NCBI RefSeq assembly: GCF_050948215.1
Contig: NC_135158.1
Coordinates: 5,007,822-5,071,821, forward strand
DNA from: Halictus rubicundus
Taxonomy: Eukaryota > Arthropoda > Insecta > Hymenoptera > Halictidae
Direction: 5' to 3'
Length of the DNA: 64,000 nt
The notes below the pieces were generated by a model. That model did no database searches, had not been told where the DNA came from, and worked only from the letters and a program-made list of their open reading frames with translations. Within the stretch, counting starts at the first letter, position 1, and the number at the start of each line of letters is the position of its first letter. Below are positions 49,401 through 60,800 of the stretch, piece after piece. The translations under genes were made by a program, and so were the position numbers.

Positions 49401-51168
49401 TCCACAAGATGACCTAATCGCACAGTGCTCTACGAGAGGTGCAGCAAGAAGGAAAGAAGCTGCACCAGGTATGTGTGTGTGTGTGACAGAGTGGATGAGG
49501 CGGGGGGATCATCGTCGGGAATAGAAAGACAGGTGCGCCTCGTTCATCCTCAACCATCAAGCAGCCTGCGATCAACTCGAAAATCAATGCACACTCGAGT
49601 CTAAAGTGTCTCCATGCCTGTGAGTTTGCTCCTCGGCTCGATCAGCTGGTTCAGACCGTCGCTCGCCGTCCCTTGACTGTTGCTCCACAAAGATTTGATT
49701 TTCCCCAGCACTACACCCGGCCATCTTGACTTCCCCTCCCAAGACGAGGTCATCCAAACTGCGTGTGCGTGCGTGGTTTCAAGGTTAATACGATTCGGAG
49801 CTATCCCGTGGTGTCGTGGCATAGTGCGCTAACCGAGACTCTAGCTCGACGAGACGTTAGGAGACGACTTACCTGAGAGGGCGGAGGGGTTGTCGTTGGA
49901 AGCGGGCTCGGGGGATGAAGCGCCTCTTCTGGACGACCTTTGGGGGACGAACGAGCTCCTCAACACCTTCGGGTTCAGGAAGAACCTTTTCCTTTGATTC
50001 GGAGGCGTGGGACAACCTGGGAACAAATTTTCCGTTGTATAAATTTGATCTTTCAGCTACCTACATGATTCGTCTTGCTCTTTCGGGTTTGCATTTTCTT
50101 TGTTTTCGTAATTTAAAGACATCTGACAGGGTTGGAAATTAATAGACTGGTCAGTGTTTACGTACTCTGCGACATCATCTGCAGCTTCTGCCGCCCTTGA
50201 GACCCTGAGGACTCTGGCAACGCTGATGGTTTGCTCTTCAGGCCTTTAACCACCAAGGAGGACTCGTCCGCGTCTCGTTGCTGAAGCAATGCAATGGAAA
50301 CAACAAGCTTTTTTACGAGATTGCTACTATTTAATGACAGAGTGGAGTTCACCCTTCGGGGACGACGACGGATTGTCAGTTTGCTTCTGTATAATCGAGG
50401 TTACAATAATCTCTTGACGATTTAGACTTCTTGATATTTTCCCTAGCTATCTTTAAATTCTAAAAAGTGCGGTCGGTATCTTTTCTACGTTCCAAAAAAT
50501 GTTTTCTATACACATTACTGTCTACCCTAAGAGAGAGAGCAGAAATTCTAACAGTTTAACGAGCCTCTATCCTTTCTACTTTCTTCCAAGAGCTCATCAA
50601 CGACAATCAGCATCCAGACTCGAGAGGCTCCGACTCGGGCTAACAATCAAACGAAGGTCTGGTTGAACAATAGTTCGCAAACGTTCTAGACATTCCATCG
50701 TGTCTCCTGTTTCGCTCGCGAGAGGAACTCCGGAGGTACTTCGGCGGCAGCAAGTGCTGGAGGACGCGTGGCCGACGACGACGATGATGATGCTTACGTG
50801 CATGACTCGTGACGGTAGGTTTGCTCTCGTGGTGACTTTCGTGCGTGGTCTGGGGCTGCCGCAGAGAGAGTTCACCGTCGATGACTCATCGACCCAGTCG
50901 TCCGTGGGCGCGAGGATGGACATGGGGCCCGAGGAGCCGGCGAACCCGTCCCTGAACGGGCCCTCGAGGGCGTCCTCGTCGTTGTAGTCCGCTCGCAGAC
51001 ACAGGGGGCAAGCCTCGCTCCTGAACAGGCACGAGTAGCAACGTTCGTGGCCGCAGGAGTCGATCAGCCGACGCTTCTTCCCTTTGTCGAAGGGCATCTC
51101 GCAGGAAGGGCACGTCGACCCGCCCAGCATCCCCGTCGACTCCACCAGCGCTCGGATCTGCGCCAGGT
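43423..51168 (-). CDS. rols: Rolling pebbles / TANC-family scaffold (RING, NTPase, ankyrin, TPR), first exon(s) missing
   Basis: Fourteen coding exons: 50798-51168, 50166-50280, 49873-50016, 48365-48997, 47922-48256, 47562-47840, 46990-47433, 46701-46907, 46182-46448, 45568-45863, 44935-45383, 44398-44699, 43853-44272, 43423-43725; about 1520 residues with all phases consistent. The first exon listed opens inside a split codon, so coding sequence upstream is missing. Domains: a C3HC4 RING (C19, C22, C38, H40, C43, C46, C53, C56 counted from the first full codon), a serine-rich low-complexity region, a P-loop NTPase (GSPGTGKTA) with the TANC signature VVAYHFCQADN ... CLVPDLIHSLAA, ankyrin repeats (GRTALMLAASEGH, GMRPLDRAIGCRN) and TPRs (SYEAFYARAKARVDSGLLEDA). 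Drosophila Rols7/Antisocial links the fusion receptor Duf to Mbc in founder myoblasts. Confidence 0.94.
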
Positions 51169-52272
51169 CTGCAACAATTCAACAATTCCGTCTCTAGTTA
51201 AGGGCTGTTCTTGTTTATGGAGGTATACGGCACGGTTCATGCAGTATACGTTAAACGTATCAACCTCGTTATATGCTGCGCGGTTGGGTTCCTCGAACGA
51301 GCATATATCGAGGGTGAGTTTCTCCGCTCGTCGAATTCAAGTGTACGAAGACACTCGGAAGCTTGAGGATTAGAAACGCCGGAGAAATTTAGTATTTCAG
51401 GGAGTTGGGACGCCGTAGAGAGATTTGTCATCCAAGAAAGCCGAGACTTGGACTTCAGACATTTCGATGTCGGAAGTGATCCTCCACTGCTGAACCATAG
51501 AACTCAAAAGCAACGATTAGAATGGGACACTCAGAATGCTGAAGAAAGTTCAATATATGATATATAAAAATCTGGGTTCACGAGAACATCTAGGAACCAT
51601 TAAAATAGCAATCGTCTATCAATTCTTACATCGTCGAACGTGTCCTTTTTTATTTCGGTTATCGAGGTTCCAGTATAGTGGCACCTTGGAGTCGCCATTC
51701 GAGGCGCGAAGGGTTAAAATGGTTAAAGAAAAAAAGAAAGTTCTGACTACAGTTTCTCCCGTGTCGCCGATTTTTATTCCGCATGAAGATTCGCGGTCTA
51801 ATAACATGAATGATCAGCTCTGCAGCAAGAGCCACGGAAGAGAGCATTGTGCAGGCATCAGGACCTGAAACGATGGCGCCCGATCTCGTGCATTTAGCAT
51901 GCACGTTGCAGGATCAGGATCGTCGGTGCACGGGCCACGAGCCACGACTTCCGTGAATCGAATCAAGGGGACGTTCCACTTTAACGAGGCCCGCGGAGGT
52001 TCGTTTGACAGCGTGGACCATCTGTCACGAACAATCTGTACGGGGCCCCGGTATCTCGGTTAGTAGAGACACGTCGTGTGTCAGGGAAGCGCCGTTCGTT
52101 CATCGATAATGGATAAACGAGCCGTGGAGTCGAAGGCGCCATATACTTAAAGGATTCTAGAAAGTGAGGTCAAGAGGAGAGCCTCACGTGTTGCGCCGCG
52201 TCGTCGGTCGTCCTCACGTACGAGGCAAAACGCGGAACGAACACGAGAGAGAACCTGCCTCTCTTCCATCGG

Positions 52273-52321
52273 CGTCGTCGTCGTCGTCGTCGTCGTCGTG
52301 CCCGTTCGTTCGTTCGTTCGT
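52273..52321 (+). repeat. GTC and CGTT microsatellites
   Basis: About nine GTC/CGT triplets (52273-52299) followed closely by CGTT tetranucleotide repeats (52303-52321). Confidence 0.9.
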
Positions 52322-53650
52322 TGTCTGCGAGCTTCTATTTCTGTGATCAAGGGCCGTGATCCTTTCTCGATCGATTCCACCTTTCCGCGCCGCGCCGGCG
52401 CGCGTTCCTCATCTTTCGATATTTACGACGCGAGAGGCAATCGGCCCGCGATTCGCCCGTCGGGAAATATCGTATGCGCTTTACGAGCCATCTGAATTTT
52501 CGAATTGTATTTCCCAAACATCGTCTTGTCCCGTTGACGACACGTAAAAATTCGAAGGAATCGATAGACTGGCCGATTTTATAGGTTCCGTGGATTTTAT
52601 CTCTTCCTTGACTCTCGGAGATCGTTATTAGAGGAAGTGACATTCTGTTCTGCTGCTTAATTAACACTCCCCGGGAAAAATTAGATTTATGCGTCCGCGG
52701 CGTGTACATGCGTCGTTTTATTTTCGGTTTATCACGTCGTGCAGATTCTGTGTCGGTACCGTTTATGGCTTTGGAGATGTATACTGATTTTTAGTGGTGC
52801 CTTAGACAGTCGATCGCGCAGAGTCAATACACATCAATTTGATACAATTGTATTTCAATTTTAATCAACAGTTTCGGAACAGCTTCTCAAATTCTGTCTA
52901 GAAAAATTTGTCTACAGAAATGTTCCCAATGTTCTCCTTCCGAGAATTAACTCGTCTCGTTTCGAGCATAGAAATGATTGATAAAACTGTCACATAATAC
53001 ACTGCCGTGTATTCTGTCATTTGTGTACGCGACGTCTTCGAAATTTATGTGCATCGTTTAGCATGTTTTGCTCGTAGCGATTCGTCGCTGGGAATTTTTC
53101 AACAATTTTGTGGGATCGTGTACAGTGAGTTCCGAGTCAGGTGTCGGTCACGGGTGACCGGCGCGGCGAGCTCCTCGATCCTCTTCGTTTCGCCGGTCGC
53201 CTAATGCCGTAATTACCGGCGACGGGAGTTCAACGCTCGCGCAGGAAGGATCGCGGAGAGGAACTGAATGGCTCGAGGTATGCAAATTGCGGATTAATAC
53301 GATCACGATGAGTGGTCGTGGCGGGTTCGGTCGTGGGCGCTGCTTCAACGATCACTTTGTGCAATTGATGCGCTCCGGGCGAGGATGCGCGACCGGTCGC
53401 CGGCCATTAAACGACGCATTAGTATTCTGATATTTGGCGGAACAGTGGACTCTCTGTCTTCCGATCCGTTAACTGTTTGCGAGCCTATATCTCGCTTCGG
53501 CACGCTCGGACGGGGCCAATTAAAAACCGATTAAATTGGCGCGACGCGTTTTGCTCGACTATCGACGTCATCTCGATGCAATTTGCGCTGGGACGATTGG
53601 TTCTGACAAAATCTTCTTCAAGATTGCGACATGATCTCCGTGTTCTGATT

Positions 53651-53690
53651 AGACTGTGGATTTTATGTATTTGCGATGAAAATGCGATAT
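53651..53690 (+). repeat. Dispersed short repeat, copy 3 (diverged)
   Basis: AGACTGTGGATTTTATGTAT, related to the copy at 14471 and more loosely to 36971 and 58267. Confidence 0.45.
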
Positions 53691-55122
53691 ATAAATAAGT
53701 TATATAGATTATTAGATCCGTTGAGAAATACCAAGGAGTTTAATTAAAATTGGTAACGCATTCTTTTAATGTTTAATTTCACTTGAAGAAAAGATTTTGA
53801 TATTGACTTTTAGGAAGAGACTTTTATTGACTTTTGGATTTAAAGTACAAATACGTTTTCTCAATATAATTGAATCGATCGATTGAACACTCTCAAAGTG
53901 TCTAATTTAACAGGTATCGATAGACAGCGCGCGATGCCGTTGCAAACCCATAATTATAGGCATTTAATGCTAAAATGAAGAAGCAGGTATCGTTTTACGG
54001 GCGGATGTATTGCAGATATATTACACCGTGTGAAACTCGATTGAAACTTTTACGCGAACCGCAGTCACGTTTCAGGAAGATGCTTAAACATCCGTAATTA
54101 TCGTATCATAAAAATGATGCTACGAATAGCAACGGTTGTTTACCGAGGCTATAAATCTAAACTCATAATCGTGTTCTAGAAGTGTTGTAGAATGTGCTGA
54201 AGAACTTATTTGTCTCGCGTATCTATAGGAATCGCGATCTGTAAATAAGTACAACCTGCGACAAAATGGAAAGTTTACAAAGAACTGTATTGAATTATGT
54301 TCTTTGCTCAAGCAAAAAAGTTTTCGATACGGTAAATTTTCGTGCGAGCCCAGTGTTCATTAATCAATCTTGAAATCGCGCACCTGCGTAAGTAATGCTA
54401 TGAATAATGGGAGCGGCGGAGTTTCAGGGCTGTTATTTACCATCATAAATATTTTTTAAATATACAAAGTAGTCGGTTAAGAAATGTACTGCTTCTTTAG
54501 CCTCCGCTTATCGGTTTTGCAACCGAAGAAATATTTGCGCAGGCCTCGGGATCATTCTATTTTATAAAGGCTGATGCCACTGGATTCTAACAAAACAAAA
54601 TAAGTAACAATCTTCAAATTACTCTGAACATTCTTTCACCGGATCGGAATATTTTCCGAAGCAACAAGTTTCCCGGCAATCCCGCCGGCTCGTCGATCAA
54701 TCCGAAAATCGCTCAGCTGTCCGCGATCCCGAGTCTCCCACGAGTTTCGCGTGCGGTATCGAGCAGAACCGTGCAATTTTCGCGAGTTCACGCATCGCCG
54801 AGTTGCGATGCACTCTCTGTGTCATCGATCCGGCCGGGCAATCGTCCGAAACGGTGTCGGCGCGAACTCGCGTGCGCCCGCGGCCGTGGGCAAGAAAAAC
54901 GCGACTCGCGAAAGAAAGGAAAGAAAAGGAACAAAACCGAACGAAAGAAAAGAGAAGAGGCAGAAGGAAGTAATTCGGGTCGCACGACCCTTTATCCCGG
55001 TAAGTCCGTGCGAGGCAGGTGCAACTCGGGCTCTCGCTGCGTTACCGTAAGCTGGGTCAACGCACCCGACGCCGAGAGACCTCGCTTCCACGGTAAACTC
55101 GTACAACATACAACAACATACA

Positions 55123-55160
55123 ACATACATACATACATACATACATACATACATACATAC
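55123..55160 (+). repeat. CATA tetranucleotide microsatellite
   Basis: About nine uninterrupted CATA units. Confidence 0.95.
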
Positions 55161-55416
55161 AACCCGATGTCGTTTTCTCCGGAGGCATCACTGACTCACG
55201 CGTTTCCGCCGCGCATCCAGTTTCCATCCTCAACCATCGGCGACTCGACATCGCCCGGATGTCGCGGGCCGAGACGTTCGCGATCGAGCGCTCTTTTTGC
55301 GCGGAAAATCGTTGGACGTTCAACGTGCTATGAGACTGAGAGGAGTGATTGAATTCATTGGAAATCAAACGAAGAAGTCGCATTCGAAAAGCTTCCAGCA
55401 CGTACATTTCGCCGAC

Positions 55417-55612
55417 CAGTTCGGATAATCGAGGTTCCACTTTATCGTGTATTAAACGAGTAAATATGATCGGAATTGTATCGTGTTGGGTGTCCTTTTA
55501 ATCGGAAGAGAGTCGCGAATATGTCAGTAAAAGGTTCGTAAAAGAATCATTAGAAAGAACCAAGGATTTTTTTGAAAAGGAAGCTAGTTTACTCGCTATG
55601 GTTCTCTACGCT
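55417..55612 (+). repeat. Diverged direct duplication, copy 1
   Basis: It starts CAGTTCGGATAATCGAGGTT and ends near AGTTTACTCGCTAT. It aligns along its length with 57108-57290. Confidence 0.85.
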
Positions 55613-56509
55613 CGACGCAAGCATCCGACAGCGTTGAACCAGCAGCGTGTAAACGTTGCAAAAGCGCAGAAATCGACAGTCTAATAATTCTCGGCAGACA
55701 AACACGCCCACAACTTTCCTCTCGCCGGGTATTTTCAGACGCGACGCAACGGATGCTCATCGGCCGATCTTTTTCTGGCCGTTTATCGCTCTAAACGAAG
55801 TGAGAACGCTCGTTTTTACAACTAACGGAAGAGACTAACCGCTGCTCTCGGCCGACCAAATTGCGCGATTCTTTTTTGCGCGGCGCTGTTTAGCGATCCC
55901 GAGCTAAACCTTGACTCTTTAGGTTTTTACACAGAGAGATCCGTAATCCTCGAAACCAATGAGCTGCTTTCCCACAATTGCTCGATCATCGGAAACATGT
56001 TATCACTGAACTACAAAATAAAAATGTTCTGCGGCTCTCGCAAGAAACGGGGACCACTTAGAAGTTTTCTTTGTTTTCAATAATTTTAGGTCGAAAGCAA
56101 TAAGTATCGGTTCTTTTAAACTTGTCACTGTTGCAAATTGTAGCTACCACCAAAGTGTTGAACGTTTAGGGAGAGCAACGTACTCGACAAATATCGATAA
56201 AAATCGATTTTCCAGCAAACAAATAAATTTCAGTTCCGCCGTGCGAGGTGGTCACGACCCAGAGAGTTCGCTCGGTTCCCTATTGTGATTTAACGGTGTT
56301 CCACGGGGTTGCAGGATTTTTTGGGGCGATCGTCGATCTAACAAGGTGAGAACGAACCAGGAGAGCCCGTGAGCCGCGAACCGTGTAAATCCGGCGTCTA
56401 TTATTCCCACGTTTCCTAGACCGTGACGGTTCGCAACATCAAAGCCGAGTCGATCGAGTGGGAGGCTCTCTGAACTTCTTCTCGTTCCGTTTTTCTTCTG
56501 ATCTCTCTG

Positions 56510-56510
56510 G

Positions 56511-56546
<36 letters not shown>

Positions 56547-56550
56547 GAGG
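56510..56550 (+). repeat. GA dinucleotide microsatellite
   Basis: A run of GA repeats with two AAAG interruptions at its right end. Confidence 0.95.
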
Positions 56551-57107
56551 ATCATAGGGCACCGAGCCCGCCATTCTCAACTTTCTCCAATTATTCCGAA
56601 GGCGAGAATGAACCGGCAACCGACTCGCTGGAAAATGACCCGATTTCTTATCGATGCAGCCTGCCGGTCGCAACCGTGTGCACAGTCTGAATGGATCGCG
56701 TTGTCATCTGGAGCAGGTGACAGAAGTCGTTCCCATCGGAACCAGCTTTGCAAATCACTCCATTCAGCGTGTGATATTCTTGAACTGGTCCAATGAGCGC
56801 ACAAATGCACTGCGTTCAATGCATAAATGCACTGCAAGTGAAACGAAGAAGCTACAAGCTGTGTCAATGGCCTGTCAAATGAATGGATTCGTGTCGTTTA
56901 TGTCGCAATTATTGAAATCGCAAAAAATCACTTTCACTTTGGAATCTTTCATTGGCGATGGAAAAGTATTCGTTCGAACACACATTATGTGTAAACAGTT
57001 CGATTTAAAGCGTTCCATATGGAGCACCTGTATGAAATAAAAGAGTTTCGATCCAGGACCGTAGCTAAGTAACAGTGTTATCATCCGAACAATGACGCTC
57101 CAATGAT

Positions 57108-57290
57108 CAGTTCGGATAATCGAGGTTCTACTTTCTCGTGGATTAAACGGGCAACTGCGAACAGAATTGCGTCGTGTTGGGTATCATTTTAATCAGAAAA
57201 ATGCCCGGAATACGCCAGTAGAAGTTTCACAAAAGAATAGCTAAAATCAACAAGGTCTTTTTAAGAAACAAAACAAGTTTACTCGCTATC
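57108..57290 (+). repeat. Diverged direct duplication, copy 2
   Basis: Same orientation as copy 1. Shared blocks include CAGTTCGGATAATCGAGGTT, TCGTGTTGGGT and AGTTTACTCGCTAT, with many substitutions and small indels between. Confidence 0.85.
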
Positions 57291-58266
57291 GTTTGCCACA
57301 GCCGAGGATAACAACAGGAGATAAAGGAAGAGCACGGATGTTACACGGTACAAGTGACGTCTCGGCCCCGAAATCCTTGCTATAATGTTCTAATTGAACG
57401 TGCTCTCCGGAGAAAATTTGCAAAGCTGCATCGTGCAGTAACATTTGCACGGATCGCGACGCGTTTCCACGATCGCAGTGAAGGTGTGCGCTTAGCTTTC
57501 GATCAAGCGGTCGATTGACCTTTCACTGGGCCGTTTTAGCCGCTCCGTTTCGCTACCTTTTAATTTGTTTACCATCAGGATTCCCGAGGTAGCCTGGGTG
57601 CCAGATACATCGACGATCAACGGTCGATGCCGCGGTAGCCGACGGTTCCGCATTCTTCACCCTTCGGGGATCCTACGAACCAGTTCGCCGACAGTTTTCG
57701 CTTAATGAAGAAACAGTTCTCAGCCAATCGAAATATTTCACGATGTTATGACCGTGGATCGAGGTGGAGAAAGAGGGATGCAAACGGAGACGTCTTCGTG
57801 CAAAACCGACGAGCATCGATGGACCGTGAACGAGTATCGAGAGCCGGAGAGCCGTCGACTTTCCCATAGGAAAGGTTCGGCCGTTCAGAAAACAAGGAAA
57901 ACAGAACTCGATTTTGTCTAGTTGTTGTTGGCTCCTCGGCTGGGTAACGTGTCTCTGGCATCGACGTTCACTCGGGAACCAATCGTCACCGATCACGTTC
58001 TATTTAGCGCAATGTATCTGCATTCTCAGTTCGAGGCGGTTGTAATAAAATTGAGGACTTAGGGGACGGGTGAACGTTGCTGCGAGCATTCCGATCTGTT
58101 AATTAGTGTAGTCGCCAGTGGCGTTTTTTGGTCTTTTTCAGCATCGGCGAGGCGTGTGAGATCCAATTTTTCAAACGGTGCAGGAAAAGCTGGATTGACT
58201 TCGAGTAGTTTGTAGGAGGAAGTAGAATTTATACGAATACGCTAGTAACTTTGCTTCTGTAATTAC

Positions 58267-58322
58267 TAGACTGCGGATCTTTATGCAAAATAGAAATTGT
58301 CTGCATAAATTACAAGAAGCAG
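58267..58322 (+). repeat. Dispersed short repeat, copy 4
   Basis: TAGACTGCGGATCTTTATGC, then a GTCTGCATAAATTACAAGAA block. It closely matches 36971-37028. Confidence 0.7.
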
Positions 58323-58599
58323 GGGCCATGTAAAAATTGTATTCTTTTTTAGTGACTTTAATAAGCAGGAAATAATCGATGTTTTCGTTTAAATTGCAGC
58401 TATTCATCTCAATTCAAAACAACCAAAAAACTCTCTCAACATACAACCCTCTCAAACATCCCCTAAACGTCATCCACCAAACACAACTTACACCCTTAAA
58501 CTATCCCAGAGCAATTCCCCTGCAACATCCTGCTCCAGATCCCCAAGGATCGCTATAACTGTCGATCTTTCAGCAACACGCATCAAGCTCGTAAATCCG

Positions 58600-59330
58600 T
58601 GAGGCCCCGGGAGCATCGGGCCCTTTCAAATAAAAAAGAAAAAGATCGTCCATTAACCAAGCAGGACCTACATTCGGCCATAAGGCCCGCTAATTGAACC
58701 CGAACGAAAGAGCGAAGTATAAATCCGGATGCTGGGTGCATGGAAATCCAGGATCGCCTCCCCCCGGGCCCCTGGGCCCCGATCCGAAAAGGATCGTAAA
58801 ACCTCGTTAAATCGGCCTCGTTCTGAGCCTCCCCTCTGCTCGTTTCCCGTCGGGTCCGTTCGAGCGGGTTCGGGCCCACCGATAAAATACGACGTCGGAG
58901 CGAGAACGGCCGCGATTAAGGCCCCGGTTCACGAGTCTCGGGCCCCGGGGAACGTCCCACCTGTCCCAACGTGCCCCGTCGCCCGTTTTCGCCCGTTGTC
59001 GGAGACTCTTGCTCGCGGGGCCCGACACCGCGGCCTCGTAAATCGCTGATCTGACCCGAATCCACGGGGGCCCCGAGTCGCTGGGACATTGTTTTTCATT
59101 TACGCCGCTTTCGGTCTCGTTGCGGCACCTCGTTCGATCCGTGGGTCATCTTCGGGGGCCAGAAACTGCTTCTCCGGTTCCGAAACTGTTGCTTCGGGCC
59201 TGAAACTGTTTCTCTTGGGCCCTATGCTGATAAAGAACACGTCGAATGGGCCCAGAGGATTTTATGTGGGATGAAACGATGTTTTTCTTGGCCTCTTGTG
59301 GCTGGAGCCTGCTGGTGATGAACGGGCCTG
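58600..59330. repeat. GC-rich stretch with clustered GGGCCC motifs and a 22-bp tandem repeat
   Basis: More than ten GGGCC/GGCCC motifs, several as the GGGCCC palindrome, occur in about 700 bases (for example near 58618, 58760, 58871, 58942, 59020, 59070, 59218 and 59249). At 59157-59222 three units of about 21-22 bases share GAAACTG-TTCT/C followed by GGCC or GGTTCC. Confidence 0.7.
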
Positions 59331-60406
59331 TTTGTTAATTAACAAACTGTGTTAGGGGACTGAGACTTGTAAGTTTTGGAGTGTGTTCCTGGTGAGACAT
59401 GATCGTGAAGTTTGCTTTTGATAAGACACATTCCGTGAGAAATATTTAATTTTTATTAACATAGATATGAACACATATACATATCAACTGATTTTAAAGG
59501 AAAAAATTCAATATGTCTTTTTTATTATTCTTTAAAGGTAATTATAATGAATGTAGGCACAGTAATTGGCACCTCCACAGTAACTGGGTCCCTTTCCCTA
59601 TACGATCAAATAAATTTAAGAACAAATAAAACAGCCTGCGCTCGGAATTTAATGGTTCGTCTGATATTTATCGACCATCATTAGAGTAGAACATCTTAGT
59701 TGGCATATTTATATAGGCAATATATTATTGGCTCAACATAAATAGGTCGACAAGGTGTTTCGAATTCTTGAGCAAGATCCAAGTAATAACTTTGAACGGG
59801 ATGTAATAAATGTAGTAAATTGAATAAATTAAATAAATTTAATAAATTGGTTAATGCATACAATGTTTAAAACATAACTGTACATTGCAAACAGGCATCT
59901 CTAACAAAAAAAAAATTAAAGTAAAACAACAAATAAACCAACGAAGAAGTAGAAATACCATTAAACTAAAGATTTTGAAGTTTAAAAGTTCGAGCGTATG
60001 GTGCATTAGAAAAATAAAATTCGTAAAATCCTCAGAATGTAAGTCGAGCAGATAAACAATTTTCATAGAAAATATAGTTCAAAAGATCAGATAATAATTA
60101 AATTAACCGACCCAGTCTGCCATTAACGAAGCTCGAAGCCATTTGTTTGGGAGATTACCTAACGCAGCGCGGTATTAATGAATTTATTCGAAAGTTTGAC
60201 AGGCCCGATCGAATTAATGAAGGTCCTCGTTCCTTTTCGTCCTTTATACGCCGAGCAAAGTGGTGAGCAGCGTTGACAGTAATACCATCCAGCCCGACTG
60301 CAATCGACAACTTTATTCGGCGAAGGATCTATCATCGTGAAAGGCAGTGTCGCTGTCGGTGATTCGGAAAAAAAAAGAGCACTTTCGTGTAATGGCTGTC
60401 GCGGGA

Positions 60407-60462
60407 AAGAAGAAGGCGGAGATGACGAAGAAGAAGAAGAAGACGAAGAAAAAAAAAGAGAC
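60407..60462 (+). repeat. GAA-rich purine tract
   Basis: Interrupted AAG/GAA triplets and A runs. Confidence 0.85.
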
Positions 60463-60740
60463 GTACAAAAATATAGACGTCCGAGGGAATGGAGAACACA
60501 CCAGCCATCCGGTGACCGTTTTGGTTTCGACGAGTCACGCGTAATAATCGTTGTTCGGTACCCTGAAGAGTGAGAGAAAGTTACCCTGCCGAGTCTCGCC
60601 TACGGCTGTCGTATTTAAATCGACGCCTCCTGCTATACCGGGAGGCAACGAAACGCCTCGATCACGATCGAGAATTGCAGTACGGTCGGTGCAGCGGATG
60701 CACCGCGATCGAACGGTGCAGCCTCCGCAAAATTATCGCT

Positions 60741-60800
60741 GGACTGCGGATCTTCAAGCAAAATAAAAATAATCTTGGTCAATTATAGGAAACCGAAGTT
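60741..60800 (+). repeat. Dispersed short repeat, copy 5 (diverged)
   Basis: GGACTGCGGATCTTCAAGCA then AAATAAAAAT. It matches the first about 30 bases of the family and drifts afterwards. Confidence 0.55.

Noticed and set aside
54771..55352. 193-codon plus-strand frame
   Set aside because: It runs through the CATA microsatellite (tyrosine/isoleucine/histidine repeats) and a lysine/arginine low-complexity stretch, so it is a composition artefact.
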